A stretch of 64,000 nt of DNA from Diphasiastrum complanatum (GCA_029204225.1 CM055101.1:42930927-42994926); one strand, 5' to 3'; positions 23,140 through 35,085 are shown, numbered from the stretch's first letter. A program made the numbers and translations. Notes: generated from the letters alone by a model not told the origin.

Positions 23140-23820
23140 CGCTTATGCAGTGGCTCGTGATCTCAAAATCCATATTGTGGATGAGAAAAGTGCTTCTTGC
23201 ATGCAGAATTAGAAGAAGACTAAATCATGGATCAACCACCTGGTTTTATAAGCCAAGAATATCTAGAATTCGGATGTCACATGAATAAAAGCATTTATGG
23301 TCTGAAACAAGCAGACAGACAATGGTATAGAAAGAAGGATGAAGCACTACGTTCTTTAGGCTTTGAACCTTTATTTGTTGAGTCAAATGTCTATATCAAA
23401 CATGTCAAAAATGAAATTATCATTCTAGTTGTTTATGTTGACGACATACATATCTTCTCAAGAAAAGATAAATCGATTTCAGATGTCAAAAGAGACATTT
23501 TTGGAATATTTGAGATCACTGACCTAGGAGAAGCAAAAATCTATCTAGGCTTACAGATCGAAAGAGACTTTGAAGGTGGCAAGTTGTATCTTCACCAACA
23601 AGAGTATACTCGAAAAATCATTGAAGACTTCAATATGCTCGAATGCAAAAGTGTGCATACTCCCATGATACCTGGAATGATACTGAGCAAGTCAGATTGT
23701 CCGCAAACTCAAGAAGAAGAGAAACAGATGGCCAATACACCCTATCGAAGGCTGATTGGATCATTGTTGTATCTTCAGACAACACCAGACCTGATATAGC
23801 ATTTGCAGTATAACAGGCTA
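23140..23820 (+). pseudogene. Copia reverse transcriptase, N-terminus deleted
   Basis: Similarity resumes at AYAVARDLKIHIVDEKSA, already inside the fingers/palm region, and then runs through MDQPPGF, NKSIYGLKQADRQWY and VVYVDDIHIF, which has the catalytic YVDD. ECKSVHTPM and RRLIGSLLYL follow. The segment that should join integrase to this point is missing, so this copy suffered an internal deletion. Stops near 23214 and 23799 finish the damage. Confidence 0.8.
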
Positions 23821-24362
23821 AGCCAATTTAATCAGAACTTAGGAGCGTTGCATTGGAAGTTAGCAAAAAGAGTAGTACGATATCTCCAAGAAACGAAAGA
23901 CTATGGACTGTGTTATTTGAAGGAAGCTAGATTTCGGATCGAATCTTACAGTGACACAAGCTAGGTATCCATGAAGGATGATAGCAAAAGTATTTCAGGA
24001 GGTTGTACTCTAGCATCTGGCATAGCCATACTTTGGATAAGCAAGAAGCAAACAACAATAGCTCAATCTTCCTGTGAGGCCAAATATGTAGCAACAGCTA
24101 AAATGGCAAACGAACTGATATGGATCAAACAAATGTTGGAAGGATTTGATGAAACTATTTCTGGATCTTATGTCATTCTAATGAATAACACTTCAGCAAT
24201 CTATCTTGCGAAAGATCCTGTGTTTCATTCAAAAACGAAGCATATAGCTATCGAGTATCATGGGACTTATTCAAAAAGAAGATATTGAAAACAGTCCTCA
24301 TACCTACAGAGGAAATGACAGGTGATATCTTTACAAAGCCTTTCAGTAGAGCTTTGTTCAAA
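23820..24362 (+). pseudogene. Copia RNase H
   Basis: Readable parts are ALHWKLAKRVVRYLQETKDYG, SKSISGGCTLASGIAILWIS, AQSSCEAKYVATA and YLAKDPVFHSKTKHI. These are the standard order of copia RNase H motifs. Stops occur near 23813 and 23965. It would degrade the RNA template during reverse transcription. Confidence 0.75.
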
Positions 24363-24412
24363 AGCAGAGAAGAAGATTGGGGTTAATCCAATTGTCTACT
24401 TTGAGAGGGAGC

Positions 24413-24931
24413 TGTAAAACACCTCAACAGACAAATCTCAGTTCTACCAACAAAGTGCACAATCTACTTGACAAAGGCTGAGGAACTCGAAATTATCACA
24501 AAACTGTCAATATAGAACGTTTATTGAATATCAACCGTCTTAACGGTTAGATCAACTGTTACAGAAGGAAGAAGGCCAAAAGACCTATCCTGTAACAATA
24601 TAAATACATGTGCACTACTCGTTGTAAACACAACAAAGCAACAAGGTAGCAAGAGATGTATACTGAAGAATTAGAATCAGAATTATAAAAATTCGACAAA
24701 TCAAAGTTTCTAAACTGATGAATTTTTTTTAGTTGTTCTAATTGTCTAAAATTCTCTATCACCCTCATGCAATATCACTCTTAAATCTACATGCTTTATA
24801 CAATCAAAGTAGAAACTGTTCTATTAGTACATAGACCAGAATCAGAGGCAATTGAAGACATTGATATTAGTTTGATTTATTCAAACTTTCATCGTGTTAT
24901 CTGAAGGAGAATTCTTAGTATTTTTCCTACA
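24413..24931 (+). repeat. 3' LTR of the copia element
   Basis: The LTR runs 519 bp from TGTAAAACACC after the polypurine tract to TTTTCCTACA. It shares long stretches with 20215-20646, but many substitutions show an old insertion. Confidence 0.8.
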
Positions 24932-24999
24932 GAATTGATCATGCTGGAATTTCAATCTCACAGAGTCTTCACTTTCGATAGTGTGAGTGCTATCATTGC

Positions 25000-25636
25000 C
25001 AAGATGAACGTATCTTATTATATTAGTAAGGCATATAGGAGTGAAAATGCTCACAATGATTGTTGAGTAGCTCTAGAATCCAAAAACCAAGACTTATCCA
25101 ATCGTGCTTCTCGGTCTTGACCATAAATACTCCTTCGTACATGTCGAGATTGGAAGATGTTGTGACTGCATTCGCCTATTGATCTATGATATTGACTGCT
25201 GAGGAAAGTCGTCAGGTTATGGCATACCATGAATACCTAGACAGACAGGAGCATCAAGCAAGCACGTCATATCTACATTATGATTTGGGGGAGTCCATGA
25301 CATTGGGACCAGTTGCGCCGATCTATGAGGATCCCTTATATCAGCAAGATCTATCTTGGGATCCTCCGATGGCATATCTCGACTACCCAATTGTCAATAT
25401 ACAAGGTTATTCGGAATGGCCACCAGACCCTTATGGGTATTATTGAAAATTTGGCAAGTCCAAGTTCTTGCTGATCGTCATCATCCAATAAAGCCTCAGG
25501 TTTTATGTAAGCGAATTTTATCCACGCTTTTCCTGAAGCACCCATGCCCCAGCAATAAAAGAACCGACAACAGCACCCCTTCACGAAAGTTGCAGCCTAG
25601 TGCCGAGGGACCGTCACTACTTTGGGTCGTGGACCC
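25000..25636 (+). other. Likely 3' internal end of a gypsy element
   Basis: A Tyr/Pro-rich 86-codon frame at 25186-25446 has no known domain. The last 40 bp match the 3' internal segment of the compact element at 17383-19077 (GTGCCGAGGGACCG, then GGTCGTGG), directly before an LTR start. I therefore read the stretch as the tail of an internal region. Confidence 0.45.
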
Positions 25637-26093
25637 TATTGTGGGTATTTCCTGCACAATAATGAACAAGTGGGTCCCACCACTTGAAATACTATTGGCC
25701 AAGCCTTACCTAGTGGGCCCCGCCACAGTACAGTGTATAGTTAGAATAATAAGTGTGAGGGCACTGCCGTCCTACATGTGTAAGCCCAACCCAATGAGCA
25801 CGCAAAATGGTTAGGTAGAACTTGAATAAAAGACTTGGGGCCTTAGTTAGATTAAATTAATTAAAAAGCCCAAAGTCAAGTTTATAAGGTTCTAAGTTAA
25901 AAGAGAATCTCTCAAACTCACATGAATCATTTGAGTTTGGCCCTTTTCCTAATGAACCATTAGATTCAAGTTCAATTAGTTTGAAGGGCTAGGATGCCAT
26001 TGTAAATAGGCCAATGAGAGCCAAGATGGCTTTCCCTCCTCAACTATATAAGGAGGCCATTTTCCATTATAATCATCTTCATCTTTCTCAATA

Positions 26094-26189
<96 letters not shown>

Positions 26190-26387
26190 CAAGGTTGATT
26201 GGTACATAGCTATGGGTAGGCGCTCAAGCCCCCATAGCCCCAACCATCCTTGGTGAACTCTCTCTCTCTCTAAACTCTCTCTCCTCTATCCTCTCTCTCA
26301 TCACTCCTTCCTCTTTATCTCCCTTCTCTCTCTCTTGCTATGCAGGTGTGCACGGGCGGCTCCCGGTGAATGGACCCCTATACTACA
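25637..26387 (+). repeat. Gypsy-type LTR with a (CT)45 tract
   Basis: The LTR starts TATTGTGGGTATTTCC, a variant of the TGTTGGGGGTATTCCC terminus at 17383. It shares the CCCAATGAGCACGC block and ends at CCCCTATACTACA. A TATATAAGG box at about 26045 is followed by AATAAAGCTC and then the pure CT run. Its last 200 bp recur inverted at 32712-32900. Confidence 0.7.
26097..26187 (+). repeat. (CT)45 microsatellite in the LTR leader
   Basis: Ninety-one bases of uninterrupted CT lie about 45 bp after the TATA box, so they would be in the transcribed leader of the element. The related LTRs at 17383, 18256 and 32712 (inverted) also carry CT-rich tracts in the same place. Confidence 0.95.
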
Positions 26388-26677
26388 ATCGACTACAGCT
26401 GCTGACGGTTTAGATAGTGGAATTGTTTTCAACACTTGCAATATAGGACCTACGAAACTTGTAGACTATTGGTAGTATGACAACTAGTTCTTTGTAGACC
26501 ATTGATATGGATAACTACTCTTTCAAACAACATCTCCTGAAAATAATTCGACTCCCGGCAGACGCACCAATGTTAAGCATATGGAGGGTCAAATAACATA
26601 AGCAACCCGCAAATGGCAGTCCGCAGCCCTACATATAGATAATCGCCCTTCAAACAATAGCCCAGTATCAAATTCCT

Positions 26678-26694
26678 CTCGGCAGACGCACCAA
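26678..26694 (-). other. Primer-like site and LTR start of another minus-strand element
   Basis: CTCGGCAGACGCACCAA is the reverse complement of a TTGGTGCGTCTGCCGAG site, a variant of the TTGGCGCCGTTGCCGGG type. TGTTGGGGCC follows at 26695 as an LTR start. A second copy of GGCAGACGCACCAATGTT lies near 26558-26576. The LTR probably extends into 26695-27900, but its far end is not seen. Confidence 0.45.
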
Positions 26695-28360
26695 TGTTGG
26701 GGCCTATTTTGACGGGGGGTTGGTCCAGCCAAAACGTCCTAAAAGGGCCAAGGGGCCCCACCTCTAATGACAGTTCGGCCCTACGTGAGCAACAGAGGAT
26801 TTGCCACCTGATGACCTTTTCTATTGCCCCGTGCTCCCCAACCGATGAGAGTTTTCCAGGCTCTCAGAGATACGGTTGCAAGGAGGGGGTGCTAGTACTT
26901 TTGGCTGCAATGATTCACTAGCTTTCTAGGGTCATAGTTCCGTAAAATTTTTGATCACTAATTTGAATTAGGATCTTGCTAATATCTCTTTCCCCATTAA
27001 ATTCGGCTTACAGTTAGTAAAAATCTTACATGGGCTAGAAACCAATTTACTGTCTATTATGTGCTCGTGGGGTGCAAGTTATACGCACCGCTTTGTTTGC
27101 TAAGCGGTGGTATTTTCACCGACCGTCGGGTCTAGGTATTTCGCTAGACAGTACCAACGACGGGTGTGACTAGTGTGACGCTTTAACCAAGGTGGTGTAT
27201 TTCAACCACGGATGGTGGACGGCCCGCTCTGGTGTTTCACAGAGGTCGGATCCAGTTGACACGCTTCATAATTGACAAACCGGAAGAAACGCTTCAAAAC
27301 TTGACGATTCCTTATAGCCGTTTAATAAATCTAACTCAGCAAAATATAAACTATCCAACCTACAATTCTCTCCGTACAACACATTCTAAATCAATAGGAA
27401 ACAAAGTTATTTACTTAACATTTTCACTAGACAAGTTGGAAATAGGCACTCATTGTTCTAATTAGCCATGCCGCATTTGTTTATAAAATATTACAATTCC
27501 AGATTGAGTTTGAATTAATGCTAAAATCGATTCACTATAAAAGCTCCCAGGTATTCACTTGGTTATATAAATACAACCTCAAAAGGCAACCGTAGCAAAA
27601 CACAATCTGTATGACTCATTCTTTTAAATCGATGTACTTGATCCCTTAAAAACTTGCTTTACTACAACATTTGCAAAAATTTCACTCCAATCACAAGTGA
27701 TTAAGGCTATAATATCACACTACGAAGAGATTGACCAACAGAAGTTCATGGAACTGAAATGAATAGACAGTGCAAATAGATCTAGTAAACACTTACCTCA
27801 ATGAATAGTTAGGTAGCCGGTTTGTCGTCCATATTTCTCGGTCCCGTTTTCACTCGAAACTTTTCTTTCTCGGTTTTTTCTTCTGTGGTTGACTTTTTCG
27901 GCATTCATGACTAGGGCTCCCATGACAACACGGTTTCCCTGAAAAATACACTGAGTGATCATATATTAGTAAAAATGGACTCAGTACATGGTGCAATTTT
28001 AGCACGGTCATACCGGCTATTTTTTACAACTGGCCATTTTTTTGAAAAGCCGTAAAATATTTACCGGCCAAATCTAAGGCCGCAAAATTTTCTCTAGCCT
28101 CATTTAGGGCGGGCTGGGACCCAATTCTAGGTGGACTGGCACTTTTGGCTCGGTCTTACAAAACTTGACCACAAAATATTTTTGACGGTTTTTTTTTTTT
28201 GAAAGTTAGTTTCTTACTTTTAAACTGTGTCTAGCCACTTTAGAACGGGCTGGGACCCAGTTTTAAGGCAAATTTGTACCAATTTTTCCCTAATAATCGG
28301 GTTTTACATGCCAATTTTTTCCAGTTTTGTGAATTTAAACTTCAATATTAGTCTGATTTT
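26695..28360. other. LTR-like and low-complexity sequence, no gene
   Basis: No coding frame is convincing. The words GGGCTGGGACCCA and GTACC/GGCAC recur near 28110 and 28244, which suggests a diverged internal duplication. The segment ends where a gypsy integrase fragment begins. Confidence 0.35.
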
Positions 28361-28390
28361 TCGTGCAAAAATATCGGCTAACACAAAGTC

Positions 28391-28860
28391 GTGTTGGAGA
28401 AATTCTTCGTGATCACAGGACCAGTACGCCTTATTATCCTCATGGTAATGGGCAAGCAGAATCATCCAATAAGATCTTGTGTAGCGTCCTCACGAAAACT
28501 GTTGAAGCTAGCAGATCAGATTGGGAACATAGGTTGCATACTGCTTTGTGGGCATTCAGGACAATATATAAAGGAAGCATTGATCAGACACCCTTCCAAT
28601 TGGTATATGGTCAGGATGCTGTAATGCTAGTAGAGTTTCTAGTTCCTTCATTAAGGATTGCTACCACGCAGCGACTTAATGAGTCCAAATATCTACAACT
28701 ACGTCACAAAGCTCTGCATAAACTCTGTGAAACACGCTTACTAGTTGTGCATGCACTGGCAGCTGAAAAGAAAAGATGCAAGACATGGCATGATCGCAAG
28801 TTACAAAAGAAGGATCTTGATTCGGCCCGATCTGGCAAGATCAAGAAAATCTAGCAGAAT
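28391..28860 (+). pseudogene. Ty3/gypsy integrase fragment with deleted core
   Basis: The frame reads HRTSTPYYPHGNGQAESSNK, then DWEHRLHTALWAFRT and HKALHKLCETRLLVVHAL, close to the copy at 61910-62700. Upstream of STPYYP the segment with the second catalytic Asp is missing: only VLEKFFVI-like codons remain. The copy breaks off at LQKKDL and passes into the repeat at 28860. Confidence 0.8.
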
Positions 28861-29990
28861 CCAAGAAGGATCCAAATCCAGATGGGATAAAAAAGAAACC
28901 AGAGCATCATGTTATGCCAATAAGTCCTCTAAATTTGCAGATCAGAGACCTCGAGCTCAGTAACTATGGCAAATTAAAGGCCAAAATTCACCAAAGACTG
29001 ATGGATCTGTTACCAACTATTCATCAGAACTTTCAGAGAACTACCAATAGTTAGATCAGGCTTGGATAAAGCTGATTACCAGTTTACAAAAGTTAAAAAT
29101 CAGAAAATCTCGAGATCTCGTCAAAAAACACTCTAAAAGAGCACTTTTTTCATGATATTTGGAGATCCCCTGGGAGATAGCTCTTGAAACTTGGACAGTC
29201 ACCAGATCTGACCTAGATGCATCCATAAAAATCTTTGCGAGAGTTTCTGATAGAGGAATCATCATTTTCTAGTGTGTGCGAGAGTTTCCATAAGCTGAAT
29301 TTTCAGAACCCTCGCAGAGCATCAAGATCATCTTACCAACCCTCGCAAGTGCCTAAATGGAATCAGAGCAGTGAAATTAGCCTACCTACATGGTTTGATC
29401 TTAAAAAAAAAAAAATTCAATCACAGTTCCTGCGAGAGTTGAACCCTCGTAGACAGTCTGAGCCCTCGCAGAACCTTCGCATAGCAATCAAATCACATTC
29501 TGAACTCTCGCAGACTTCTCTGAGCTCTTAGAAATTTGTGAAGAAGGTGTCGGCCAAAATTTGGATGGAACTGAACAAGGGAAAGTGGATTTCACCTAAT
29601 ACGCACTCTAAATATCGCTATATAAGGGCTGAATTTGAGTCATTTGTCACATTTGCTAGCGAAGCTTTGACGAAATTTACACTGAAATCACCAAGTTCTC
29701 CGTTTGCAGCCAAACTTCCTACTAGCTATCATCTGCTCATATCGAACACCGATTGGTGCTCTGAACTACAGTTCTTGTCATCCAACACTCGTTATGCATA
29801 GTTTTCTGTCGTTTCCACATCTTTTTACCCTTTCCACCATTTTTTTCTACTTTTTCGTCCTTTAATCATCATCGCTAACATGGCCTCCTCACCCTCTGAA
29901 GACTATGGCACCAAACAGGTGATCCAGCGTGAATCCCTGAGGCCACACAGATTTGGCCCTTACCCTCTGACGCTCTAATCCACCCATGGC
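28860..29990 (+). repeat. Gypsy LTR/leader copy, inverted partner of 45180-46300
   Basis: About 1.1 kb here match the reverse complement of 45180-46300, including AAAATCAGAAAATC, the CTCGCAGA-rich tract and AATACGCACTCTAAAT followed by a TATATAAGG box near 29620. The TATA box and non-coding nature suggest an LTR and leader. Exact LTR ends could not be fixed. Confidence 0.65.
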
Positions 29991-30019
29991 TACAGACAGC
30001 CGGCCCACTTCTAGAGGCA

Positions 30020-30736
30020 ATGGATTTTTACCCGATGCTTTTTCATTCTGAGATTAACATGGGCCTCGCCCTTCACGCTTATGCCACCTGGGACGAGCAA
30101 AAGACATGTTTTCACTTCTTGTACCAAGGTACCACGTACAAGATCAGGATTAACGCAGACTCGATGGTCACCATTCACATTATGTCCGGTGATCGTCAGC
30201 TCATCTCCCATCGCCACGCCAAAACTATGATCAAAACTTTCATCACCCAAACTACACAAGAAACTCCAATCCAGACTAACAATGATTACCTGATAGATGC
30301 TATCACAGAACCTGTCATTCGGGCGGCTACGCATCTGTTGAATAACTTTCTAGTTATTTCAACATTTCGCAAGGACAGAATTCACTCTAAGCTGCTGAGT
30401 CAGATAGTGGAATCCTTTTTGGAACTCCCTGGCCCCTCAGTTGTGCCATACGACTGGCATAGCTTCCTTATTCGTGAACTAACCAACTCTATCAAACCCA
30501 ACAACCCTGAGCGTATCGCAGTAGGCCCCCTGTTGTGTAACTTTGCCTACGCACTTCTCAAGGTGAAAGTGAGCGGTTTTCAATGCTCATCCATTTTGTC
30601 TACCCTTGTGCCACACACTAACCTTTATCCGCCATCTCAAGCATCCACCTCCTCCCAACCTGCAGTTACTAACACAACGGCTAGCAAACAAATGCGTGGT
30701 GCTACCTCTACATCTTCATCTCCACTTGCTACCTGA
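30020..30736 (+). pseudogene. ORF1 of a gypsy element, unknown protein
   Basis: The 238-residue frame starts MDFYPMLFHSEINMG. It has a compact first part of about 190 residues and then a Ser/Thr/Ala-rich tail. It follows the LTR-like repeat and precedes coiled-coil segments, where Tat-type gypsy elements often carry an extra ORF before gag. I do not recognise the fold. A stop at 30734 is followed by more Ser/Pro/Thr-rich coding-like sequence in shifted frames (30819-31283, 30962-31537). Confidence 0.5.
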
Positions 30737-31469
30737 CAACGCGCCTCCACTACCGCACTAACCACTCCATCAGCCACCACCACTTCTTCTTCCGTGCAAC
30801 CATCCCCTTTCGTCTCTGTTGTCACTACCACTCCTGCTTCTTCTATTGATACCACTCTTATCTCTGTTCCATTATCCACTACTCCATCCATCTCCATCGC
30901 ATCCTCCATCACTCCTGCCGCCACCGTTGCTTCCATTCCATTCAATCCTTCTGATTCTTGATTGTTTCCCGACACTCTGGCGTGGATGCAAGTCATTAAT
31001 TTTTCACCCCCACGGCAGACCCTTTCTGCTCCATCTTTGTCTTCTTCCATACTCCACAACGCCCTTCAGTTCCCCTCTGTTCCTCCCATTCTCTCGTTCA
31101 GACAAGCTGTCGTCACCCCCGTTTCCACAGTTGCTTCTAAAACCCCACCTGCTTCGCCAACAAAGGTTGACAAGGGCAACCAACCGTTGCTTGATGACGC
31201 ATTTGTCAAAACTATTTTTGTACCATTGCCAGATCGGGTTGATTCCACCACCCCAGATAGCATCAGGTCAAACGAGAACCTGATAGAAGATGATGATGAC
31301 GGAACTCCACAAGTCGTCGGGGCCGATACAGCACAAGCCCCCCATCAGTGCCACCGTACCGGCTGCTTTCACAGACTTAACGACAACGTACCAGACTCTG
31401 GACAAATACATTCTAGATGCGGTAGCGACCAAAGCTATCTTGGAAAGCAGGGTACTACACCTGGCAACA

Positions 31470-32240
31470 AGCAACACATAGTTGCGAGCAGAACTCACCA
31501 AGCTGCAGCACGAGCTGATTTTGGCTCATCAACATGAACGAGTAGGCCACCAGGAGATCGCCAAGCTGCAGCTGAAGGAGGAGGGCCTCAATAATTATAT
31601 CCAAAGCCTCTCTAAGCACTGACAGAGGCCTCCACGAAGGTGCGGGAGCTTCAATCCGAAGCGTCCCAATGGCTTGCTCCCATCCAGACGCAACTAAACC
31701 TTTTGGAAGCAGAGAATACACGCCTGGGAACAGAGGTCAAAGCCCTACAAAGTGAAAAGCTCATCTGGTTAGCTCAACCTGCACCAGGCTCAAGGCCGCA
31801 CTCTCAATAAAAAATGAATCTTCTTTGGCGTCAGGTGCAGGTTTATAGCTAAACCTTAAATAGCTACCAGACAAAGTTCAATAAATATCTAGCAAGCGCA
31901 ACTCACGAGCTCGCCCAGGCCAAGCAAGCCCTCAAGGCTTGCCAAAAATTCATGGAAACGAAGGCCCAGTCCACCCCCGTGGTAATTCCACCACCACCTA
32001 TTTTTGACGCTGCACAGGCCAGTACAAGCCAAGACCAAAGTCAGCAAGCAGCGGGGGGATTTAACGAAGATCAAGGGTCCAAAGGCCAAGACCAAGGACA
32101 AACGGATACGACTGTTGAGATGCGAGACCAGGGCCAAGGCGCAGATACCAGCCAAAGCCAAGCCACATCATCCAGAGGTTCGTGCACAATATCTGCTACT
32201 TGGGCCTTCCAAGACCAAAGTCCGTGGAGGAGAAAATAAA
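31470..32240 (+). pseudogene. Coiled-coil and Gln-rich tail of the ORF1 protein
   Basis: Across several frames the plus strand reads LRAELTKLQHELILAHQHE, then KVRELQSEASQWLAPIQTQL with LLEAENTRLGTEVKALQSEK, then HELAQAKQALKACQKFMETK. All are strong heptad patterns. A Gln/Asp/Gly-rich segment follows. The frame changes show decay. A long coiled coil suggests a self-assembling structural protein, Gag-like in role, but this is inference. Confidence 0.5.
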
Positions 32241-32249
32241 CAAATTCCT

Positions 32250-32711
32250 ATTTAATTATTCCCAAGAGTCATCAAGAGGCGGTTGGCAGATATCGTTTTC
32301 AGCTCAGACAATAAAGGGCAAAGAACTGCAAGCATTACCTGTCCTCCAACCACAACCAGAGTGGCGTCAGTAGTTGTTCGAAAGATACCCTACGGCCATC
32401 AAGGCCTACGTGATGAGTCCGCAACAATTACGGGTGAACGCACACTTCCTGCCATGTACACGACGATCCAAATAGGCAGAATGCGGCACTCCTCTGGACA
32501 AACTCACAATTCAAAACTTCAATTGGCCGATTATTCATTCAAAGTATGGTTGGACTACGAATGTGGATGCCAGAAGGGCTCTCACCAGATTCGTGAATCA
32601 CTATATCAACTGCCCTGATCCAACAGTCCGCACGACAACCACTTATGCCTGAGACTTAGAACATCTAATGGGGATCGAAACTAAATGGGACAATGTAGTC
32701 GTCGATTTAGT
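32250..32711 (+). other. Further decayed coding-like sequence of the same element
   Basis: One frame reads CGTPLDKLTIQNFNWPIIHS and ARRALTRFVNHYINCPDP before stops. No known domain was recognised. It ends at the LTR fragment at 32712. Confidence 0.3.
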
Positions 32712-32900
32712 ATAGGGGTCCGTTCACTGGGAGCCGCCCGTGCACACTTGCATAGCAACAGAAAGAGAAGGGATATAGAGAGAGGTAGAGAGATAGAAGG
32801 AGTGATGAGAGAGAAGAGAGAGGAGAGAGGAGAGAGAGTTTAGAGAGAGAGAGAGCTCACCAAGGATGGTTGGGACTATGGGGGCTCGAGCGCCTACCCA
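32712..32900 (-). repeat. Inverted LTR fragment
   Basis: The reverse complement matches the end of the LTR at about 26190-26387: GCTCAAGCCCCCATAG-like sequence, the CT-rich block and GGACCCCTATACTA. It is joined on its right to a gag fragment. Confidence 0.75.
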
Positions 32901-33326
32901 TAGGATTTGTGATTCTGGGAGATAATCAGATTGACTACACATCTCATTTGTGTCACTGACAACTTGCATCTGATCGTCCGTGTTGCTAGTACTTTGGCTA
33001 GCGTTGTCTGTGGCATCTTGTGGATTAGATGCTCTATCATCCCTGATTGTTTGAATGTTGGATATGGGCTGTAATGGTGTGTGCAATATCTGTGCTTCTA
33101 CAATAGCGGCTGCCTTACAGAGTTCGTTTGGACTGGTATATGTTGTAAAGGGTGACATACCAATCTTGATCTCGTGCGGTAATCCAGCATAGAAAAATGC
33201 CATTTTGTGGTGACTAGGAAGACCGAAATTCCAATCTCCCGCCATCTTGGCAAATCGTGTAGTGTAACCCTTGAGAGTTTCTCCGGAAAGCATCAAGATT
33301 TGGGCAAGCTGCTCATACATTGCCAT
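32900..33326 (-). pseudogene. Ty3/gypsy Gag fragment fused to LTR sequence
   Basis: The 200-codon frame starts MAMYEQLAQILMLSGETL and has GYTTRFAKMAGDWNFGLP and MAFFYAGLPHEIKIGM, the pattern of the Retrotrans_gag domain. From about residue 145 it runs out of gag into inverted LTR sequence, giving a chimeric Leu/Ser tail. It is a junction product and not a real protein. Confidence 0.65.
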
Positions 33327-34190
33327 GGCCTGTTGTGTGCAAGATGAAGGTGATATGGAGTGGTGTGGTGATGTACGAGAGAGAGATTGTGAGATGCAGT
33401 TTTCGAAATGTGTATGAGGGAATTGATGATGAGGAGATGGAAGAGGAAAAGAAAAGCAGAAATATTCCTTTGTCTAGAACATTCACGGTTTGGGCAAGGG
33501 TAGATTTTATAAATAAATTCAATTATGCCCTTCTAGCAAAAGTCTTATGATGAGAGATGATAATTGAAAAAGTACTTATGTAGGTTTTTTGGAAAAGGGT
33601 TAGTTTAGCTTCAAAAAACTACTTTTCAACACTTCTCTGCAAGTTTATAGAAGGATTTTTCAATACCAATTATAACTCAGACAAAGTCACTCACCAAAGA
33701 GGCTTGGGCTAAAATTACTATAATATATATATATATATAAATATATTAAAAAGGGCCTTCGACAGTTGTGGGAGGAGTTATCAGAGATATGGTCGCTTCC
33801 CAACGAGAAATGGCCCAATTTGTATATTATTATAATTTTTTTAAAGAAAAAATAAACCCTTGTAGATTCCTCTGTGTCCTGGTCTCAACAAGATGGAACT
33901 TCAGAGGCCTCTACAAAAGTTTTTTTTTTTTTGACAACAAACCCTTGCAGATTTCTCTGTGTCCTGGTCTTAGTGAGACTATGATGGAACTTCACAGGCC
34001 TTTGCAAAAGGTTTGTTGTTTGGTTTTTTTTTTTTTTTTAAAAGAAGAGACTACGGTAAAAAAATAGTGAGGGTAACTAGATCGTCAAAAGTTAAGGTTT
34101 AGAAAACCCAGCAGATAAAAAATGAGATGAAAAAACACAACTTCGAAAAAATCCTCAAAGATAACGTAAGAAGAGGAGGATGAAAATAAA
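33327..34190. other. Decayed retroelement sequence with a small tandem duplication
   Basis: No gene is recognised. A TA microsatellite lies near 33722-33740. About 75 bp are duplicated at 33857-33933 and 33943-34017 (CTCTGTGTCCTGGTCT in both), each followed by a poly-T run. Confidence 0.4.
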
Positions 34191-34200
34191 AAAAAATTAA

Positions 34201-35085
34201 GAGGTGAGAAGAAGAGAAGGAATGCTATACGCAGGAGAATGGAGAGCGCAGTTTGGGATGCCGGTTCCCTGGAGTGCGACAGTGAGGGAAGAGAGGGATC
34301 GGAGCAGGTAGGCAACAAGTGAGGAAGGGGGCGGAGGAGTAGAAGGAGGAAACGGAAGGGAGGAACGAGTAGGGAGGTGAGCGGAGGAGCAGGGGAAGGG
34401 AGCGGGTGAGGACAACAAGGAGGAGGGAAGGAAGGGAGCGAGATTCTCGGGAGGGGATCGGAGGACTGAGTGAGAGAGAAGGGGGAGCGAGCAGCGAGGG
34501 AGGTGAAGGGGGGAGCGGAGCAGGGAAGGGAGGTGGAGCGAGTGAGGAGAGAACGAGAGTGAAGGGGGGCGGGTGAGCAGCAGGCGAGGGAGCGGAGGAG
34601 AGAAGGGAGTAGGGAGGGCAGAGAGCGAGGGGAGCAAGTGGAGCAGGCAGACAGGCTATAGAGGAGAGCGAGCGGAATAGGTAGGCAGGTAGGCTATGGA
34701 GGAGATGGAGCGAACAGGGACGAGCAGCAGGCAAGAGCAGCAATGAAGGAGGTGGAGCGAGCAGGGACGAGCAACAGGTAGGAGCAGCGATTGAACAGCG
34801 AATAGAGGGGAAGGAGGAAGAAGCGGAGAGGGGAAGGGGGAAGGAGCGGAGGAGTAGGGAGGGAGAAAGGGAAGGGAGGAACAACAAGCGAGGGAGGGAG
34901 GGAGCGAGTGAGAGGGAGAGGGAGCGAGGCAGGGAAAGACAGAGGATCAAGGAGCGAGAAGGGTGGGAGAAAGTGGAGCTGTAGGCAAGGGTGGAAGGGA
35001 GGTAGGCAAGGCAGCGGGAGGTGAAGGAGTGAGGAGAAGGGAAGGAAGGGAGCGAGAAGGGGGAGGGAAGAGAGAGATTTGTAGA
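34201..35085 (-). repeat. Long purine-rich strand (GGA/GAG low complexity)
   Basis: For about 880 bp the plus strand is nearly all G and A. On the minus strand it is C/T and lies downstream of a primer site at 35358-35377, so it would be the leader of a minus-strand gypsy element. The long minus-strand frames (34197-34637, 34225-34950, 34694-35101; Ser/Leu/Pro-rich) and their overlaps are products of base composition. Confidence 0.8.

Larger units (their letters stand above)
20106..24931 (+). mobile_element. Decayed Ty1/copia element, nearly full length
   Basis: The order is LTR, tRNA-Met primer site (20648), gag, protease, integrase, reverse transcriptase, RNase H, polypurine tract (GAGAGGGAGC, 24403) and 3' LTR (24413-24931). 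Every coding domain carries frameshifts or stops, so it is inactive. The N-terminal part of reverse transcriptase is missing. The bases after 24931 (GAATT...) belong to unrelated sequence. Confidence 0.85.

Noticed and set aside
26097-26187. A CRISPR-like or satellite array
   Set aside because: It is a simple dinucleotide repeat; no spacer-repeat structure exists anywhere in the window.
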